64,000 nucleotides of DNA from Engraulis encrasicolus (GCF_034702125.1 NC_085872.1:31633376-31697375); one strand, 5' to 3'. Counted from the first letter of the stretch, positions 32,692-45,891 are shown. Notes: generated by a model from the letters alone, not told the origin. Program-made: numbers and translations.

Positions 32692-33452
32692 TTTAGTTTT
32701 GTACTCAGCTTCGTCTTGTTTTGCAACAACAGCACAAAATGTGTTTATTTTGTATATGCAACAGAAGCAAAACTTAAACCTCGCAAGGCCAGTTTAATTA
32801 AAACTCCTCCCAATGCTCCCTGTTTTCCCTCCGGAACAATCCCCTGGGCCTGGCCTGCAGCATTAATCGTCAGGGAGTTCCGCTGTTGTCGTTGTTACTG
32901 ACAAATTGGTTGGACCTCAAAAACAAGGCCTGCTCAGACCATCAGTCTCCCTTCCCTCTTTCCTCTCCTGCAAAGATAAAGGAAAAGAAACAAGAGGAAT
33001 GCAAACGGCAAAAACTCGCAAAAACAAGCCTAAAAATAAGAACCTCTGGAGGTTTGTTTTGATCTGAAGTTGAGTTCTAATAGGGGGTTCCAATAGAAGG
33101 CAAATTAAATGACCTCAAGTGCAGAGTGATCCAAATTGACACCCCCTTTGGGCTAGCAGCAAAAACATTTCAGTCTACGCCTTCCTCCTCTTCTTTTTCT
33201 GGCTATCTGTTTTTTTCTTGTTCTCTCCCTTGTTTCAGTTCTTGCAGCCGTCGGCACTGCCTCCCTTGCATTCCCTCGCTTTGAATCATCTAATTTGTCC
33301 AGACTGCTGCTTTGGAAACTTGGCCAAGCATACAGACCAAGTCTTTTGAAATGTGGCGTTTAGAGAGGTGTACAGTATGGATATAACAAGGGAAAATGAT
33401 GAGATGGTGTCAAGCAAAATGAATAATAACTACCAATGTGCTCAGAGAGTGC
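32692..33452. other. Gene-free stretch
   Basis: I recognise no gene, RNA gene or repeat family here. Confidence 0.45.
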
Positions 33453-33752
33453 AGACCTCCGCCAAGGTAGGTCTTTGATAGAACATTTGAAATGTCTAAA
33501 TTAAATATCAAAATTAACCCTATCCTGCAATGTTAAAGAATCTTTAAAAAAAAATCCTGGATCCACATCGGGTTCTCACCACCAAAATTTAATCACTTGT
33601 TCCTTTTATCATTTTCAACAACTCCACGAAATTTCATTCAAATCCATTCATGGCTTTTGGAGTTATCCTGCTGACAGACAAACAAACACACAGACAAACA
33701 GACAAACAGACAAACCAACGGTACTGAAAACATAACCTCCTTGACAGAGGTA
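33453..33752. mobile_element. Inverted-ended dispersed repeat
   Basis: It begins 'acctccgccaagg' and ends 'ccttgacagaggt', an imperfect inverted terminal repeat. The interior has 'tggatccacatc', 'accaccaaaatttaatcact', 'gttatcctgctgacagac' and an ACAGACAA run. This combination is familiar from dispersed repeats in many animals, but I cannot assign the family. Confidence 0.6.
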
Positions 33753-33759
33753 ATAATAG

Positions 33760-34492
33760 GTAACAATAGCATTTCATGGCATTCCATCTCTTTACAGTAA
33801 ATCTCAAGAAGGCTGTGCAGTACACCAAAGGACCACTGTGGGGCAGCAGTGAGCTTCAACACGTCCCCCTGCCTTGCCGAGTCGCATCAGACTTTTCAAT
33901 GAAACACCACAGGGTGTGAATGAGCACTCTGAGACTCTGCACGTGCAAAACAGCCATTTTCTAAAACCCCACTGGCGCCCACACCCCACAACATAACAGG
34001 CATCTGCCAGCTCCTCTAGCAGCGGCCCAATGGCTGGAGCCCAGCACCAGGGTAGCTTAGGGTGGCCGAGCAACACGAGGGGACAGGAGAAAAGAGAGGG
34101 TAATCAATGGTCATCGCAGGATGTCGCACATCTGTTTGGCCACCATAGATGACAGTTTGGCTGTGAGGGTAGAATAGAATGCTCTGCCACTGATGTGAAC
34201 AGACAGAACTCTGGAGAAGCTATTTTTGTCAGAGGGGTGGACTCCCCTAGGTAAGCCCACCGTGACAGCTGCGGAGGAAAGCAGAGGGTGGGGCCTGAGA
34301 GAACGGCCGAGGGTGCGGCTTGACAGAAAAATAAGAAAACAAGATTGAGAGACAAAACAACAAGGGGATCAACGAAATAATTAATTCCTAGAATTATGGA
34401 GATGTCGAGACATTTCACACAGTTAGCACATTTGTTTGCAAATACTGTTCACCCTGCAGTGGGATAATGAGCAATCAGGTCACTTCCATAGA
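33760..34492. other. Gene-free stretch
   Basis: No supported gene. Short frames of about 90-100 codons on the minus strand show no domain or codon pattern. Confidence 0.45.
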
Positions 34493-34800
34493 GTGCGTTA
34501 CAATATGCGACCTTGCCTCCTCCACTTGTGCTTGCTTCCTCGTACCAGGAAGTAATATGTCATGATGACATTACTGACAACAGCATTATATTTCAATATC
34601 TTGCAAAAGCTCAATTGTAAAGTCTTTTCTCATTTGCTCATTTGCTCGTTTTCTCATTTGCAATTGCGATGGTGAATGAAAAACAGTCCCTCAAAAGTTG
34701 TTGTGGCTAGGCTGATAGCTGTGAGTTTTCTCCACGGAGGATGGGCCAGGAGGCGGGGCGAGGCCACAAGCACAAGTGGAGGTCGCATATTGTAACGCAC
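34493..34800. mobile_element. MITE family D, copy 2
   Basis: The ends 'gtgcgttacaatatgcgacc' and 'attgtaacgcac' are inverted repeats. The core is the reverse orientation of copy 1 at 17269-17549. It is non-coding. Confidence 0.8.
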
Positions 34801-35752
34801 ACATACTGTCATGTTGGGTTGCAGCCCATCCCCTCACTGATGGGAAGCCCCACAATGCTGCCGACACCATGATCAGGTTCGGAGACTGACTCTCTCTCAT
34901 ATACTGGAATGATCTTCTCCATTACTTTCTCCTATCTGACTTATTTCTGATTACAAAAACCTGTCTCCTCCCCTGTGTTGCCAACAAACTCTCTGAAACT
35001 CTCTTTCCTCCCCTGTGTTGACCTTGTTCCTTCTGCTGGTGAGAGGGAAAAGGTGCGGGCCGTCGGCCCTGGCAGCTGCTAACATGCTTAAAATGGGGAG
35101 CTCACCACGGCTTAGCACCAGCACCACTCTGACACCTCACTGGCTTAAGGCGGCAGGGGCCTGGCATGACAGCCTGTCTTTTGAAGTCGGCAGAAAAAGT
35201 TAATCTCACAACTGAATTGTGGGAAGTGTGGGCCATGCCCTCAATTTCCTTCGCCATGGCACAGTAAGGAGCTGGCCACTAGCAATTCCCAGATTTTTTT
35301 CCCCCCTTGTGCTCTCCTGCCTCCGTCCTTCCTGTTTCTCTGCGATGCGCTGTTCCCCTGAGGCAGATTAAACCCTGAAAACACAGCTAGGAATTTCTGT
35401 TTCATCCCAGAGTTCCAAGAATAGCATGTCATGTTATTGATTACCGTGCTATCTGGCAGGAAGGCAGATGACACTTACCTATGAGCGAAAGAGATCGTCA
35501 TACAGCTGGGAGACACATGATTGCAAGAAGCATTAAAAAAAAAAGAATAGGCTCTTGATGTCTGTACTTTGTCAGGAGCGGTCTTTTCAAGTGCAAGCAG
35601 TAGCTTAGTCATGGACAATGTACTCACAGCTCAGAGCACTAGCCTCTGAAGCAGCACCTTCTACCTTCACGTTCACAACTACACCAAGGTTTCAATATCC
35701 TACAAATGTTCCCGCTACTTCAGGGCATTTATTCTACTTCAAGGATTGGCTG
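34801..35752. other. Gene-free stretch
   Basis: No recognised gene or repeat family. Confidence 0.45.
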
Positions 35753-36203
35753 CAGGGGTGTCGTACAGGGGGGTAAAGTGTGACTGAGTCACTAGGGGCC
35801 CCTGTACCGTATATAGGGGGCCCACACACAGTCAGATTTATGTAGATACTATATGGCCGGGCAGGGCCTGCACTAGGTTTAGGCAAACAAGGCGGCTGCC
35901 TACGGCACCATATGCCTTGGGGGACCAAGTAATGCCCGAAAATCCCACAAAATGAGAACATCAACTGAAATTAAGAAAAAAACCTTTACATTGACAATGA
36001 TTTTTCCGGTTCACTCAGTACATATTTGTACTGTATGTGCCAGATCAGTTGCTCTCTATCAGATGTACAACTCTATGTTTAAAGACGCCAATTTCTTAAA
36101 TGGTGCCTAGGGCACCAAATTAACTAGAACCGGCCCTGTGGTTGGGGAGTCCATTGGAGCTGATTGTACATATTAGGGCCCACAATTTGCTGCTATACCC
36201 CTG
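35753..36203. mobile_element. Inverted-repeat element, family O copy 2, interrupted by a hAT-type element
   Basis: The ends CAGGGGTG and TACCCCTG match family O at 746-1033. It contains 'gtaaagtgtgactgagtcac' and 'gggccc' blocks in opposite orientation to copy 1. A second element (35862-36138) is nested inside. Confidence 0.6.
35862..36138. mobile_element. Nested hAT-type element
   Basis: It starts 'cagggcctgcactagg' and ends 'agaaccggccctg'. The flanks TGGCCGGG and TGGTTGGG agree at 6 of 8 bases, with both differences C-to-T, consistent with CpG-type decay of an 8-bp duplication. Confidence 0.6.
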
Positions 36204-36793
36204 CTTGGCGGACCACATTCCTCTTTTCTTGGAGTTCTGCTATGCGTAATTCTAACCCACAGTCCTTACAAAGATGTTTTGCCTGAGTCTCCAAGCCAAT
36301 GCAGTAAGTAGGAGCATGACAAGGATCACTGGATGGAACACTGGAGGTTATGAGTCTCACCTCATCAGTGATATGCTTGCATCAAAAGATGACTCTGTGC
36401 AGGACAGTCAAGTTAATCCATACAAGACTATTTTTTAGCATTTACCAGACTCTGTCATCCATGTGTGCACGGGTGCACAGTCATGTTGGAAGAGGAAGGC
36501 GCCTGCTCCGAGCTGCTCCCATAAGGTCTCAAAGGCAAAAATGCAGTCCAAAATGTACAGTTCCCCTTTTCATTTGGTAATTTTATTTGTGGGATGTACC
36601 ATCTATTAACTATGTACACACATTTCATATGCACCCACAATATTTTTATCCATGTAAATATTACATTGTAATACATATTTATCAGATGGACAGCACTCTT
36701 CAGATTTTTCTTTCTTTATTCGCCTACGGACGTTTCGGGCAGAGCCTTTCTTGAGCATGTAATGGCGACAGCACCCAGTTAAGAACTGTGTTA

Positions 36794-36967
36794 GTGCGCT
36801 AAGCCCACTACATTTGGGCTTGCATGCCCATGGGGACCCCGGTTCGAGTCCGGTCGGGGTCATAGCCCGATCCCGCCCCGTCTCTGTCCCACTCGCTTCC
36901 TGTCACCATCTCAGACTGTCCTATCAAATAAAGGCATAAAAAGGCCCCTAAATATATATATATATAA
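36794..36967 (+). mobile_element. tRNA-derived SINE, copy 2, with 13-bp target duplication
   Basis: B box GGTTCGAGTCC at 36841-36851, body 'ccccgtctctgtccc', tail 'aaataaaggcataaaaagg' and a TA-rich 3' end. AAGAACTGTGTTA occurs exactly at 36781-36793 and 36968-36980, a perfect 13-bp duplication typical of LINE-driven insertion. Confidence 0.9.
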
Positions 36968-36980
36968 AAGAACTGTGTTA

Positions 36981-38125
36981 ATCATAAGGCGATAGTGTGA
37001 GCATCTCCTCCACTTTTCAGAGGACAATGGATACATCTGACACTGTCAACTCAGAAATAGAGTGGTAGAGACCACACAAGAGGATCATGAAGATTGTGGC
37101 TGTGATGACAACAGTGACAGCTCATATCACTGATGAACAGAGGCGTGAGCTGGCCAAATGCTATACAGTGGCACAGTAGGGCACAGAGAGATAATTTTTG
37201 CCGTTATTTATTTGAAAAAGCTTGTAAATTATTTATATGATTGCAAGTAATGCATGTGCACTATTTTGTGTGCATTCTGTAGATTACTCCGTATGCTAAA
37301 CTTGAACTAAATTCCAAGCTAGCAATTTTGTTTTTTTGTGAAACTCATACCGGGGCAGAGCAAGGTAGCCCCTTAATGCGCGCCGTACCTCCAGTGGCAC
37401 GCTGTAATAGTCATTGAAATGTACCTACCATAGCACTACAATACTATGACACAACACAGGCCCTTTAGTAATGCACCACGACTTGGTCATTACCACACTA
37501 ATAACAACAAATGTATTCAGCCGCATCTTAAGGGGTTAATACCCAGGAACCTGCCCATATAAAATAGGTCTGGTGACGCCCGTGCTGATGAAGGAGTCTG
37601 TATTTAGGAAAGGGTGCAAGTTGATGTATAAATTTGTATTGGGTATGGAGGGAAACGTGTCCGAGATTTGTCACTCATCTATTCTAAATCTGCTCAGCTT
37701 TAAAAAACAAAACAAAAACAGATGAATTAAGGACTGTGTGGGCATACCTCATGTCATTCAACTATGATTTCCTATCTGTCACATTCCACTTCTGTTGTTG
37801 CTATTGTAAGCTGGAAATATAATGACTATGACAGCTGCTCAAGGCCATTCGACAACAAGCCTGGAATTACCCCTATGATCACAACGTTGACTAGAAGAAA
37901 TAACAACAACAAGAGGTTGGAGGTTGGTAAAAGCAGTGATGGAAGTCTGACAAGGGTCTTTGAGAAGAGTCGGAAGACATACAAAAGACGAGGTTAAATG
38001 GATAGCTTTTCAGTTGCTGTTTAAAGGTGTTGATGGAACTGGCTTATCTGACACATTGTGATCGGGTGTTCCATATCTTTGGAGTGTAGTATAAGAAGAC
38101 TGCTCTCTTATTCCTCTGGGTGGAG
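36981..38125. other. Gene-free stretch
   Basis: No supported gene. 38010-38125 and 38534-38660 flank the hAT insertion and together read as one interrupted dispersed repeat ('ggtgttccatatctttgga', 'agaagactgctctct'). Confidence 0.45.
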
Positions 38126-38133
38126 ATCCTGAC

Positions 38134-38525
38134 TAGAGATGGGATTTATGGCTCTTTAACGGGATCCGGATCATAGTGGCTCGTTCCTTTCAAAGAGCCG
38201 TTCAAAAAACTGTCTCTTTTGGCTCTTTTTTAGTTATTTATTCAGTGTTTAGAGTGTAAAATTTTCACTCCACCTCTAGGTAATTTTGTCCAAACTACAG
38301 CTGATTATCCTCATGCTTCTAAAGACCGTTTCTGCCACGCTTTAAGGCAGAAGATTGTGTTTTTTCCCCAAATTTGAGTACTCATGTGAAGGTCACTTGC
38401 TTAAAATTAATGAAAAATGAATGAAAAAGCGGTTAAGTGGCTCCCCCAGCTGTGATCCGGTTCCCATCGTTCACTTCTGGGAGCCGTTCAAAAGAACCGG
38501 CTCGTTCATGAACGACACATCTCTA
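38134..38525. mobile_element. hAT-type non-autonomous element, perfect target duplication
   Basis: The ends are 'tagagatggga' and 'cacatctcta'. ATCCTGAC flanks both sides (38126-38133, 38526-38533). Inner 'gagccgttcaaaa' blocks occur in both halves. At 392 bp it is non-coding. Confidence 0.9.
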
Positions 38526-38533
38526 ATCCTGAC

Positions 38534-39455
38534 TGGAGGGTGCCTTCAGTGGATCTGAGGGCTTGTTCAGGGGTATGAAATAACTTACAACTGAACCTGT
38601 TGACATCTTGGCTCCTTTGGGCAAAACACTGAGACCCCACCCCCCAACAGGATTCAGCATGGGAACCGTAAACATGATCCATAAAGATGGTTTGGGGTTA
38701 GGGTTAGCATCTGAGTCAGGAGCACCATACAGTTATCGTAGCTATGGATACTGGCTCTGCTGCAATAAATAACATTAGGATTAGCACCTCTGGATGTGTG
38801 CTATTCCTCTGACTGCGAGATGCACTCAGAGGGCTCTCTGTAAGTGGCACCTCAAAAATGTCAGGAATGTCGCATTGTATGATCAGGTTTAACTGAAATC
38901 ACACTAGTCTCAATCAGTATGCTTACATGCACAGCTTCGTCAAGCTTTTTGGCCGTAATCGAGCTTGGGACTGCACACGCGCTGTAACAATCAGGTACAT
39001 TCAACTCCAGCCTGCAGACCCCCTTACTTGTAGGCTTTATGATGTGAGATATGTAAGCTACTGGCCAAGCAAAAAAACAAATCAGTCATTTTTACGACAG
39101 GAAAAGATGGTACACAGAGTTGGGGCCTAATTTGTTTAGGCTACTGTCATTTGGCAACCTACAGTCTGCTCGTAGCAAAGTTTCTCCATCACATTAACGG
39201 TAGCTGAATGACTACTTCACATTGTAAAGGACTTTGATGCAACGCATTCAGAGCAGGTATAAGTTGGATACCCTAAGTAGGAGACGCTATTGTTTTCCTG
39301 TCTGAAATCAGTAGTTGTTTATAGGTCCACCTGCTTTTCATCAAACAGAAGTTGTTTGACAACACTGTAAGAAACAGAAACAATGTAAGAAACACTGTAA
39401 GAAACAGAAACAATTTCCTTCTTCCTTCCTCTGTTATACAGGTACAAAGCCCAAA
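38534..39455. other. Gene-free stretch
   Basis: No gene seen. A short tandem 'aacactgtaagaaacagaaa' repeat lies at about 39361-39412. Confidence 0.45.
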
Positions 39456-39458
39456 GGT

Positions 39459-39674
<216 letters not shown>

Positions 39675-40118
39675 AGGCTAGTCAATATCTCTATAGCCTA
39701 TACATGCCATCAGGGCCGTAACCAGACATTTTCAAATACCGAGGTCAAATACTGCATGCTGTACTGTATACTATAGAATGCTTCAAATACTTCTGTCAAA
39801 CTCTTTAAGTTTGCTTTCATTAATCACTGCCTTGAGGATACATGGGGGTGTCATATACAGACTGAATTTATCACCGTTGATCATATATCAATTTTCATCA
39901 TAGATCAATTTTGGCCTACATTACTGAAAAATACAGGAGGACATGACCTCTGTGTCCTCAATGGTAGTTACGGGCATGCATGCCATAACTCGGCTAAGAA
40001 TTGCATCATCCAGCAAACAGTCCAGTTTCTAAAACTCCAGTTTGGTTCAGTCATTTCAGTTATATAGCCTACATGGTTTTTAACCCATTTCAGACATATA
40101 CGCTGCATTGACCTTGAC

Positions 40119-40571
40119 CAGGGGTCCCCAAACTAAGGCCCAGGGGTCGGATGCGGCCCGCCACGCTCCTTTGACCGGCCCTCCACGTTTCTGCACCTCA
40201 CCATTTGAACTGCCCCAAAGAAGCAATCCTATCTTGTCTTGATAGGTTCTCATCTCACTGCATAAACAGGCCTACCATTTCTATTGTATCACACATTTAC
40301 TGTCAATCACCACATTTTTCTCACCTTTCTTTGGTATTTTTACATGGTTATTAGAAATTAAAAGGAATACCTGTGGTATTTCAAATTGAAAAACATGTGA
40401 AGTACTCACTTCTTTTGCAAATCACTTGTAATGATGAACTATTTTGTGCTAGAAATTATGGTTATAACAGGCAGTGGCCTAGTATAAAGCCCACATGATT
40501 GATCCCGGCCCCTGATCGCAGGATCAGGAACGATAATGTGGCCCCCAGAGAAAAAAGTTTGGGAACCCCTG
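40119..40571. mobile_element. hAT-like element with 'ggggtccccaaac' ends
   Basis: 'caggggtccccaaact' at the left pairs with 'agtttgggaacccctg' at the right. The interior begins 'aggcccaggggtcgg' and 'gcggcccgcc' and ends 'tgtggcccccaga'. No 8-bp duplication is visible, so the insertion is old or rearranged. It is non-coding. Confidence 0.7.
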
Positions 40572-41312
40572 ACGCAACATAGGTGCTGCATTCAGGCTCT
40601 TGAGATTTTAGTTTTGTATTAAAAATGTGTGTACGTAAGAGCTGAATGAACACATTCTAATGTAAGATGAGGGTCCTAGTTTTTAAATGCAACTTATTAC
40701 GTGGTTTATATGTGCTTTGGGTGCTTAAATGGGTTTAAATTGGCTGTAGTCTGACAAAGGCAATATTTAAATTGTTCTTAGCCCACATAAATGTAGAGTA
40801 AGTGCAATATTCCTCTTAATTTTCAAACTGCATTGTCTTTATTGTGTAAAGGTCTACAGAAACATATTCTACACCCCATCCAGCCCCTCCTTTCAGTAAC
40901 TAAAATACAGACTCTGTCTACTAGCCTACATAAACGTTTGAACAATATGTGCACAGTGCACTAATGGGAAATCTCTTGTGTTTTAGGAGAGACAAATAGA
41001 GGACAGATGCAGCTATCACGGTCAGTGGGTAACTTTACTATAATGTATCAGCCTAGTGAAGTGACTTGCTGTGCCTTCCTACATGTCTCAGCACTCATAG
41101 AGTGAAAAGTGCTGACTGGATGCTTGTCATCTCAAATCTGTCATGACAGGCCATTCCTTCTTCTACTCTGGTGCATGAAGCCGGCGTAGCTGCTGGGTCT
41201 ATTCAAACTTCTTGGAATTTCCTGAGTACATGGGGATGCATCAGAGAGTCATTGCCTTAGTCATGCATTAACCCCAATTCTCCCCATCGGCTGAGATGGC
41301 AACACTCTTTTC
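40572..41312. other. Gene-free stretch
   Basis: No recognised gene or repeat. Confidence 0.45.
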
Positions 41313-41477
41313 TAAAGATTTTTTGGGGGCTTTTTGTGCTTTATTTATGATAGGACAGTGACAGAGGGAGAGGAAACGAATGGGGAGAGAGAGACGGGGA
41401 AGGACAGGCACATGACCCAGTCCGGAACCGAACCCGGGTTGCCGGTGTAATAACCTAGTGCCCTAGCGTTAGGCCAT
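41313..41477 (-). mobile_element. tRNA-derived SINE, copy 3
   Basis: Minus-strand copy of the family at 30396 and 36794. The B box GGTTCGGTTCC lies at 41434-41424. The body 'ccccgtctctctctc' and an 'aaataaagcacaaaaagcc' tail are visible in reverse complement. No clear target duplication. Confidence 0.75.
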
Positions 41478-43150
41478 GGTAGGGACGACAACACGGACTT
41501 TTAAAGGGGGAGAAGCATTTAAGTCTGGGCGACACTGGCAGCCGTACACAGTTCCACTTTGGAGCTGTCTCCACAGGTTTCTTCTCTCTGCCCTCCTCTC
41601 TATCCTCATAGGGACAGATAACAGTGAAGGTGTTAAGTGGCATGAAATATTCAAGGGTCCCCCTGCTGTTTTCGTGTGGATGAGTTAAAGGGTCACACCA
41701 CTGTCTTCCAACAGGGCCTCTTCACACTGCAAGCCATTTAAAGAGAAGGCTTCCTCGCTGGGGTGTACACCTGCTGCTCTTGATGCATAGAAATGATCTC
41801 ATACACATTTTATGTTATACACTGCTGTATCTCTGTCTGTTTATTTTATGTTATACACAACTGTATGTCTGTGTCTTATCTGTTTTCATCCTCTTTTTGT
41901 TTTTAAAAGTCATCATAAACACACGGATCAGTGTGTTTTTGGTAAGAAACACATCCACCAAATGAGTCTGCATAAAGGTGGAGAAGGATGTATGTTTCCC
42001 TCTCACCTCTCTCCAGTCCACTTGATGTCATCTCAAGGGCAGTGCCTTATTAGACTTTGTCACAGCCCATTGCTGAGCTAACACAGCACCTCAATTGAAA
42101 TTAATGTTGAACAGGCGCTGTCTGCGTGTATAGATTAGAAGGCCAATGAATAGGCAGAATATCTCCCGCGACACTCCGTAGTCTATCACAGTCTGACATG
42201 CTTTCACAATTGACTTTGGATTGGTCACAGCATATAGTTCAGAGTTATGACATTGCCACTGTAACTAGTTACAGCATGCTGAGTGAATAATGATAATAAT
42301 AATGTATAATGTAGTCTTTTATAGAGTCTTCAAAAGACATGTACAGTATACAAGACATGAACAGTACATCTATTAGGCCTACGAGTACTACTAGCCTATA
42401 TACAGTATAATGTATTAGGCCTACATGTAGGCCTATGTCAGAAGGCACAACATCTTCTTAAATGAATATAGGTCTACTTTACAGAGACATGGGGAAGGCG
42501 CATGAAAGGCCCAGCATGAAATGATACTAGCATTCTCCACTGTCTCTGCCCTCTGCCTCTTGTCTCTTTCACATGAGTAGGCCTACACTCTCTCATTTTC
42601 CGTCCCACGTGTGTCCACAGTCCATCAGAACCACATGCTCATTTTTGCACAAAGTCATGTAGGGGTAGTTGCGTTTGGATTTACTCCTAATGCGACTATA
42701 CCAGGAATTGAAGGCAAAATATCTTGTTTGGGAATTTAATTAATGATGAATTAATTATAATTAATAAACCAATTAATTAAAGGTAATTAAAGGACCGTCT
42801 CATAAAATCCTTAAGATTATCAATCACAATATTCAACAATAAATTGCTAAACACAGAATTAATAACAAGTTTGTACTGGGATACTCAACAGGGCACAGTG
42901 AACAGTAAGGCCTATTCTCTGTGATCAGCTGGGTATGCAAGCACAAAGGTAGATCTGAAGGCAAAATTCTGATAATAGGTTGGTTGGTTGTACAAAGCAA
43001 CAAGGACAACAAAATGCAATCAAATGATTTACTTTTATTAACTACTAGGATAACTAATAAAACATTACATTCAAAGTCGGATCAATGGGTAAACACAATA
43101 AGGCACAAGTATAAAAACAAGAAAGAAATAAAAGGGGAATTGTGCGTGTA
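41478..43150. other. Gene-free stretch
   Basis: No supported gene. 42730-42800 is an AT-rich 'aattaatt' tract. Confidence 0.45.
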
Positions 43151-43154
43151 GGGG

Positions 43155-43157
<3 letters not shown>

Positions 43158-43186
<29 letters not shown>
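43158..43186. repeat. Short (TG)n microsatellite
   Basis: About 14 TG units. Confidence 0.85.
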
Positions 43187-43188
<2 letters not shown>

Positions 43189-43221
43189 GTGCGTGAGCGT
43201 GAACAAAGGAGGAGCGTTAGC

Positions 43222-43300
43222 CCCGGTTGCTATGGTAGCAAGATGGCGTCCACCACGTGGACTAGGTTGCTATAGCAATGTAAACAACACGGTGATATTA
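43222..43300. promoter_or_regulatory. Promoter-like cluster: two X-box motifs, a YY1 motif and an E-box
   Basis: GTTGCTATGGTAGC and GTTGCTATAGCAAT resemble RFX X-boxes. Between them lie CAAGATGGCG (YY1-like) and CACGTG. These are motif matches only; no gene was identified beside them. The Gypsy element begins about 500 bp downstream. Confidence 0.4.
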
Positions 43301-43789
43301 GCGTTAGCCTCAGAACCAAGAACAATGGGGGTAGCTAGCAGCTACTTAGCAAATAACCGGCGGGGGTTTTCAAGCATTAAAAGGATCCCCGGCTATTTAG
43401 ACTTTCATATCTTAAAATATACATATTAGTGTCAGTTATAATACAATTCTATTAAAAACCTTGTTGATGTCTTCGTTTTCTAAAATTATTAAAAAACAAT
43501 TAAACACGCAAGTCGCCATTTTTCGCGATGCTGGGCAGTGACGTCGTGAAGTTGTACCAGCCGGGTTCGAACCTTTGTTCTGGTAACGGCTCAGCGACAT
43601 GCACTTGCTTGCTGCATGGCATCTGCTCAGCCGTTTTAATTTGAGAGAAACATTACAGCTTTGTGTGTAAAATATGAAATGGTGTTATACTGCCATCTAT
43701 TGGTGGGTTGGTGCACTGTCAGCAGCCAACATCACCCTTCAGCCAGAGACGGTTTCTCTGCTTCAGCGATGTCCTGTCCATGTCACGAT

Positions 43790-45590
43790 TGTAATGGAGC
43801 GCTGCTCCTTTAAGGGAGGTCTGACGCTGCGGCACACGTCACCACGCCGCTCGTAGAGGCTTATGGGAAGTCTCTTCATAAACACTGCCAGTGGCTAGTA
43901 TTCGGTAAGCCTGCAAAGTTCTCCTTTGCGCGTTTCATCGCCACCGGCGAATGCTGTGGTTGCTTCTCCCCTCGCCGTCGAGAGGAGTGCGGTGTCCAGT
44001 TCAGATCTAGGAGATGTGGACCATTTCTTGTCCTCGTGAGTATGTGGACCATTTCTTGTCGCTGTTTATGTGCTAGCCAGCAGCTAGTGGCTAACTTCGC
44101 GTCTGCTGTTCTATAGGTTGTGATTCCAACTTGGCGTCTCTTACTTGGCTAGAGTGATCTCTTGCTTCTCCACTGGCAAGGACTTCGGTGGACAATACCA
44201 ACGGTTACCTTGCGCATTTCCCGTCTCCTGCACGCCGGTATGTATTATAGTGGGTTAGCTTGTGCCTTTACCCAGCCCTGACTGTTTGTTTTCGTACCAT
44301 GGTTGCTAACGACGGCCATTATTATGGTTTCAGCGTGTGGTCGCTACCGGCGCCTCGGCCGTGTACCTCTGTATTGGCACTCCGACTGTGAGAATCGCGC
44401 ATCGGTGCACCCTCATCTCCGGGTAAGGTAACCTCTCGGCAGCAGAATCGTGTGATAGTGGGTGTCCTGCTAGCTTGGCTAACGCTCTCCTCCTCCCTCG
44501 CAGGTTGTATCCGTGTGGCCGTGGTCAGACACACCACGCGTTTAGGTGCACGAGCGGCGACTTTTAGCCCCGGTTGTGTGGTGCCTCTGGAAGCCGGGAA
44601 CCCGTATCTCGGCTGCTGCTCCGGCCTCGGGAAATTGGACATTCGTGCGTGTGTGTGCGTTGGCGCGCTTTAGTTCAGTGTGTGTGTGTGTGTGTGTGTG
44701 TGTATGCGTGTGGGCGCTCGGCTCGGTGTGAGCTAGTGTGTGAGCCATTCCACAGTGTGTGTGTGCGTGTGTGTGTGTGGGTGACGAGTGAGTGTGGGGA
44801 TACCTAGGGGACTGCACTGAGCTGAGCCTCTGGGGTTGGTTTACCTCATGTTTTGATTTTCGTTTACTTTCGTTTGCTGTGCCTAATTTCCTTTTTTTCA
44901 TTATTTCATCCAATTATCTAATTTCTTATTTAACTGCATGTATTTACTGGATTTTGATTTATTTTGCATGGTTTGCTGATTTCTTGTTGTTTCTGTTTGC
45001 CGTGAATTATTTCTGTTTGTTGTGAACTATTTCTTTACTTTTTCTTTTGTTAATCCTGAGGTGTGCCATTCGCCCTATTGTGTTAGCCGTGCCAGCCCCT
45101 AGTGGCAAAGTCTGCCAACCTGAGTGTGGGTTCTAAGGCCTTAGGCCTACCAGGTGTGTTGTCTATTGTGAATTAGTGAACATACTTTGGGGCCGGTGTT
45201 TACAGATCCGCGGGTGTGGTGGCAGCACACCCACCCCTGCACTTTACTGTTACCGTGAACATACTTTGGGGCAAGTGTTTATCTATCTGCGGGTGATTGC
45301 GACAGCACACCCACCCCACTGCACTTTGTGAATTGTGAGTACCTTTTTATATTTTATTACAAAGAGTGAGAGAAATATATTTTTATAACGCAAAGAATAA
45401 TAAAGATTTGAATTATTAATTGTCACCACTGTCTCTGCCTCCATTGTGCACGAACCTGTGTTTGCCTGGTAATCTATTGTGCGGGTACATTGTGTGTTGG
45501 TCCGGGGTATCTGTAATTCATTTCCTCCGGGGGCTCCACCCCCGGGGTGGCGTAGTCGAACTACTTCCTGTAACGGTCTCGCCCACTACA
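43790..45590 (+). repeat. 5' LTR of the Gypsy element
   Basis: The 1801-bp LTR begins TGTAATGG and ends CCCACTACA. It is almost identical to the LTR at 51288-53099. AATAAA lies at 45399. It contains short TG runs and a two-unit tandem repeat of about 79 bp (45176-45333). Small open frames within it are repeated in both LTRs and show no domain. Confidence 0.95.
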
Positions 45591-45891
45591 TTTTGGCTTA
45601 TAGTCGGGCAGGATTGGCATAGGAGCAGAGACACTGGTTTCATTTTTTTAGGTTTTTTGTTTTGTCACTCTTTGTAATAGAAATTTGTCATATGGTCAAT
45701 GGTTGAATGAGTGTATGTATGTGGTTGGTTGAAAGTGAGAGCACCACTGAATAAGCGCTGTGAGTTTGTGTTTTTCCTGTAGAAGCGGAGCAGCAGCCGA
45801 GGTTGGGAGACCGCCCCTCTCTCGGGATTTGGACCAGCCATCCCTGTGAGTTTTTGCATTTTCCAAATTTGTCTTGATCGGTTTCCGCAGC
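45591..45891 (+). other. Gypsy leader with possible primer binding site
   Basis: Untranslated leader between the 5' LTR and gag. 'tggcttatagtcgggcagga' starts 4 bases after the LTR and is a candidate primer binding site, but I cannot name the tRNA. Confidence 0.5.

Noticed and set aside
44322..44913. Open frames inside the LTR, repeated at 51820-52411
   Set aside because: They are identical because the LTRs are identical, partly encode TG repeats, and show no known domain.
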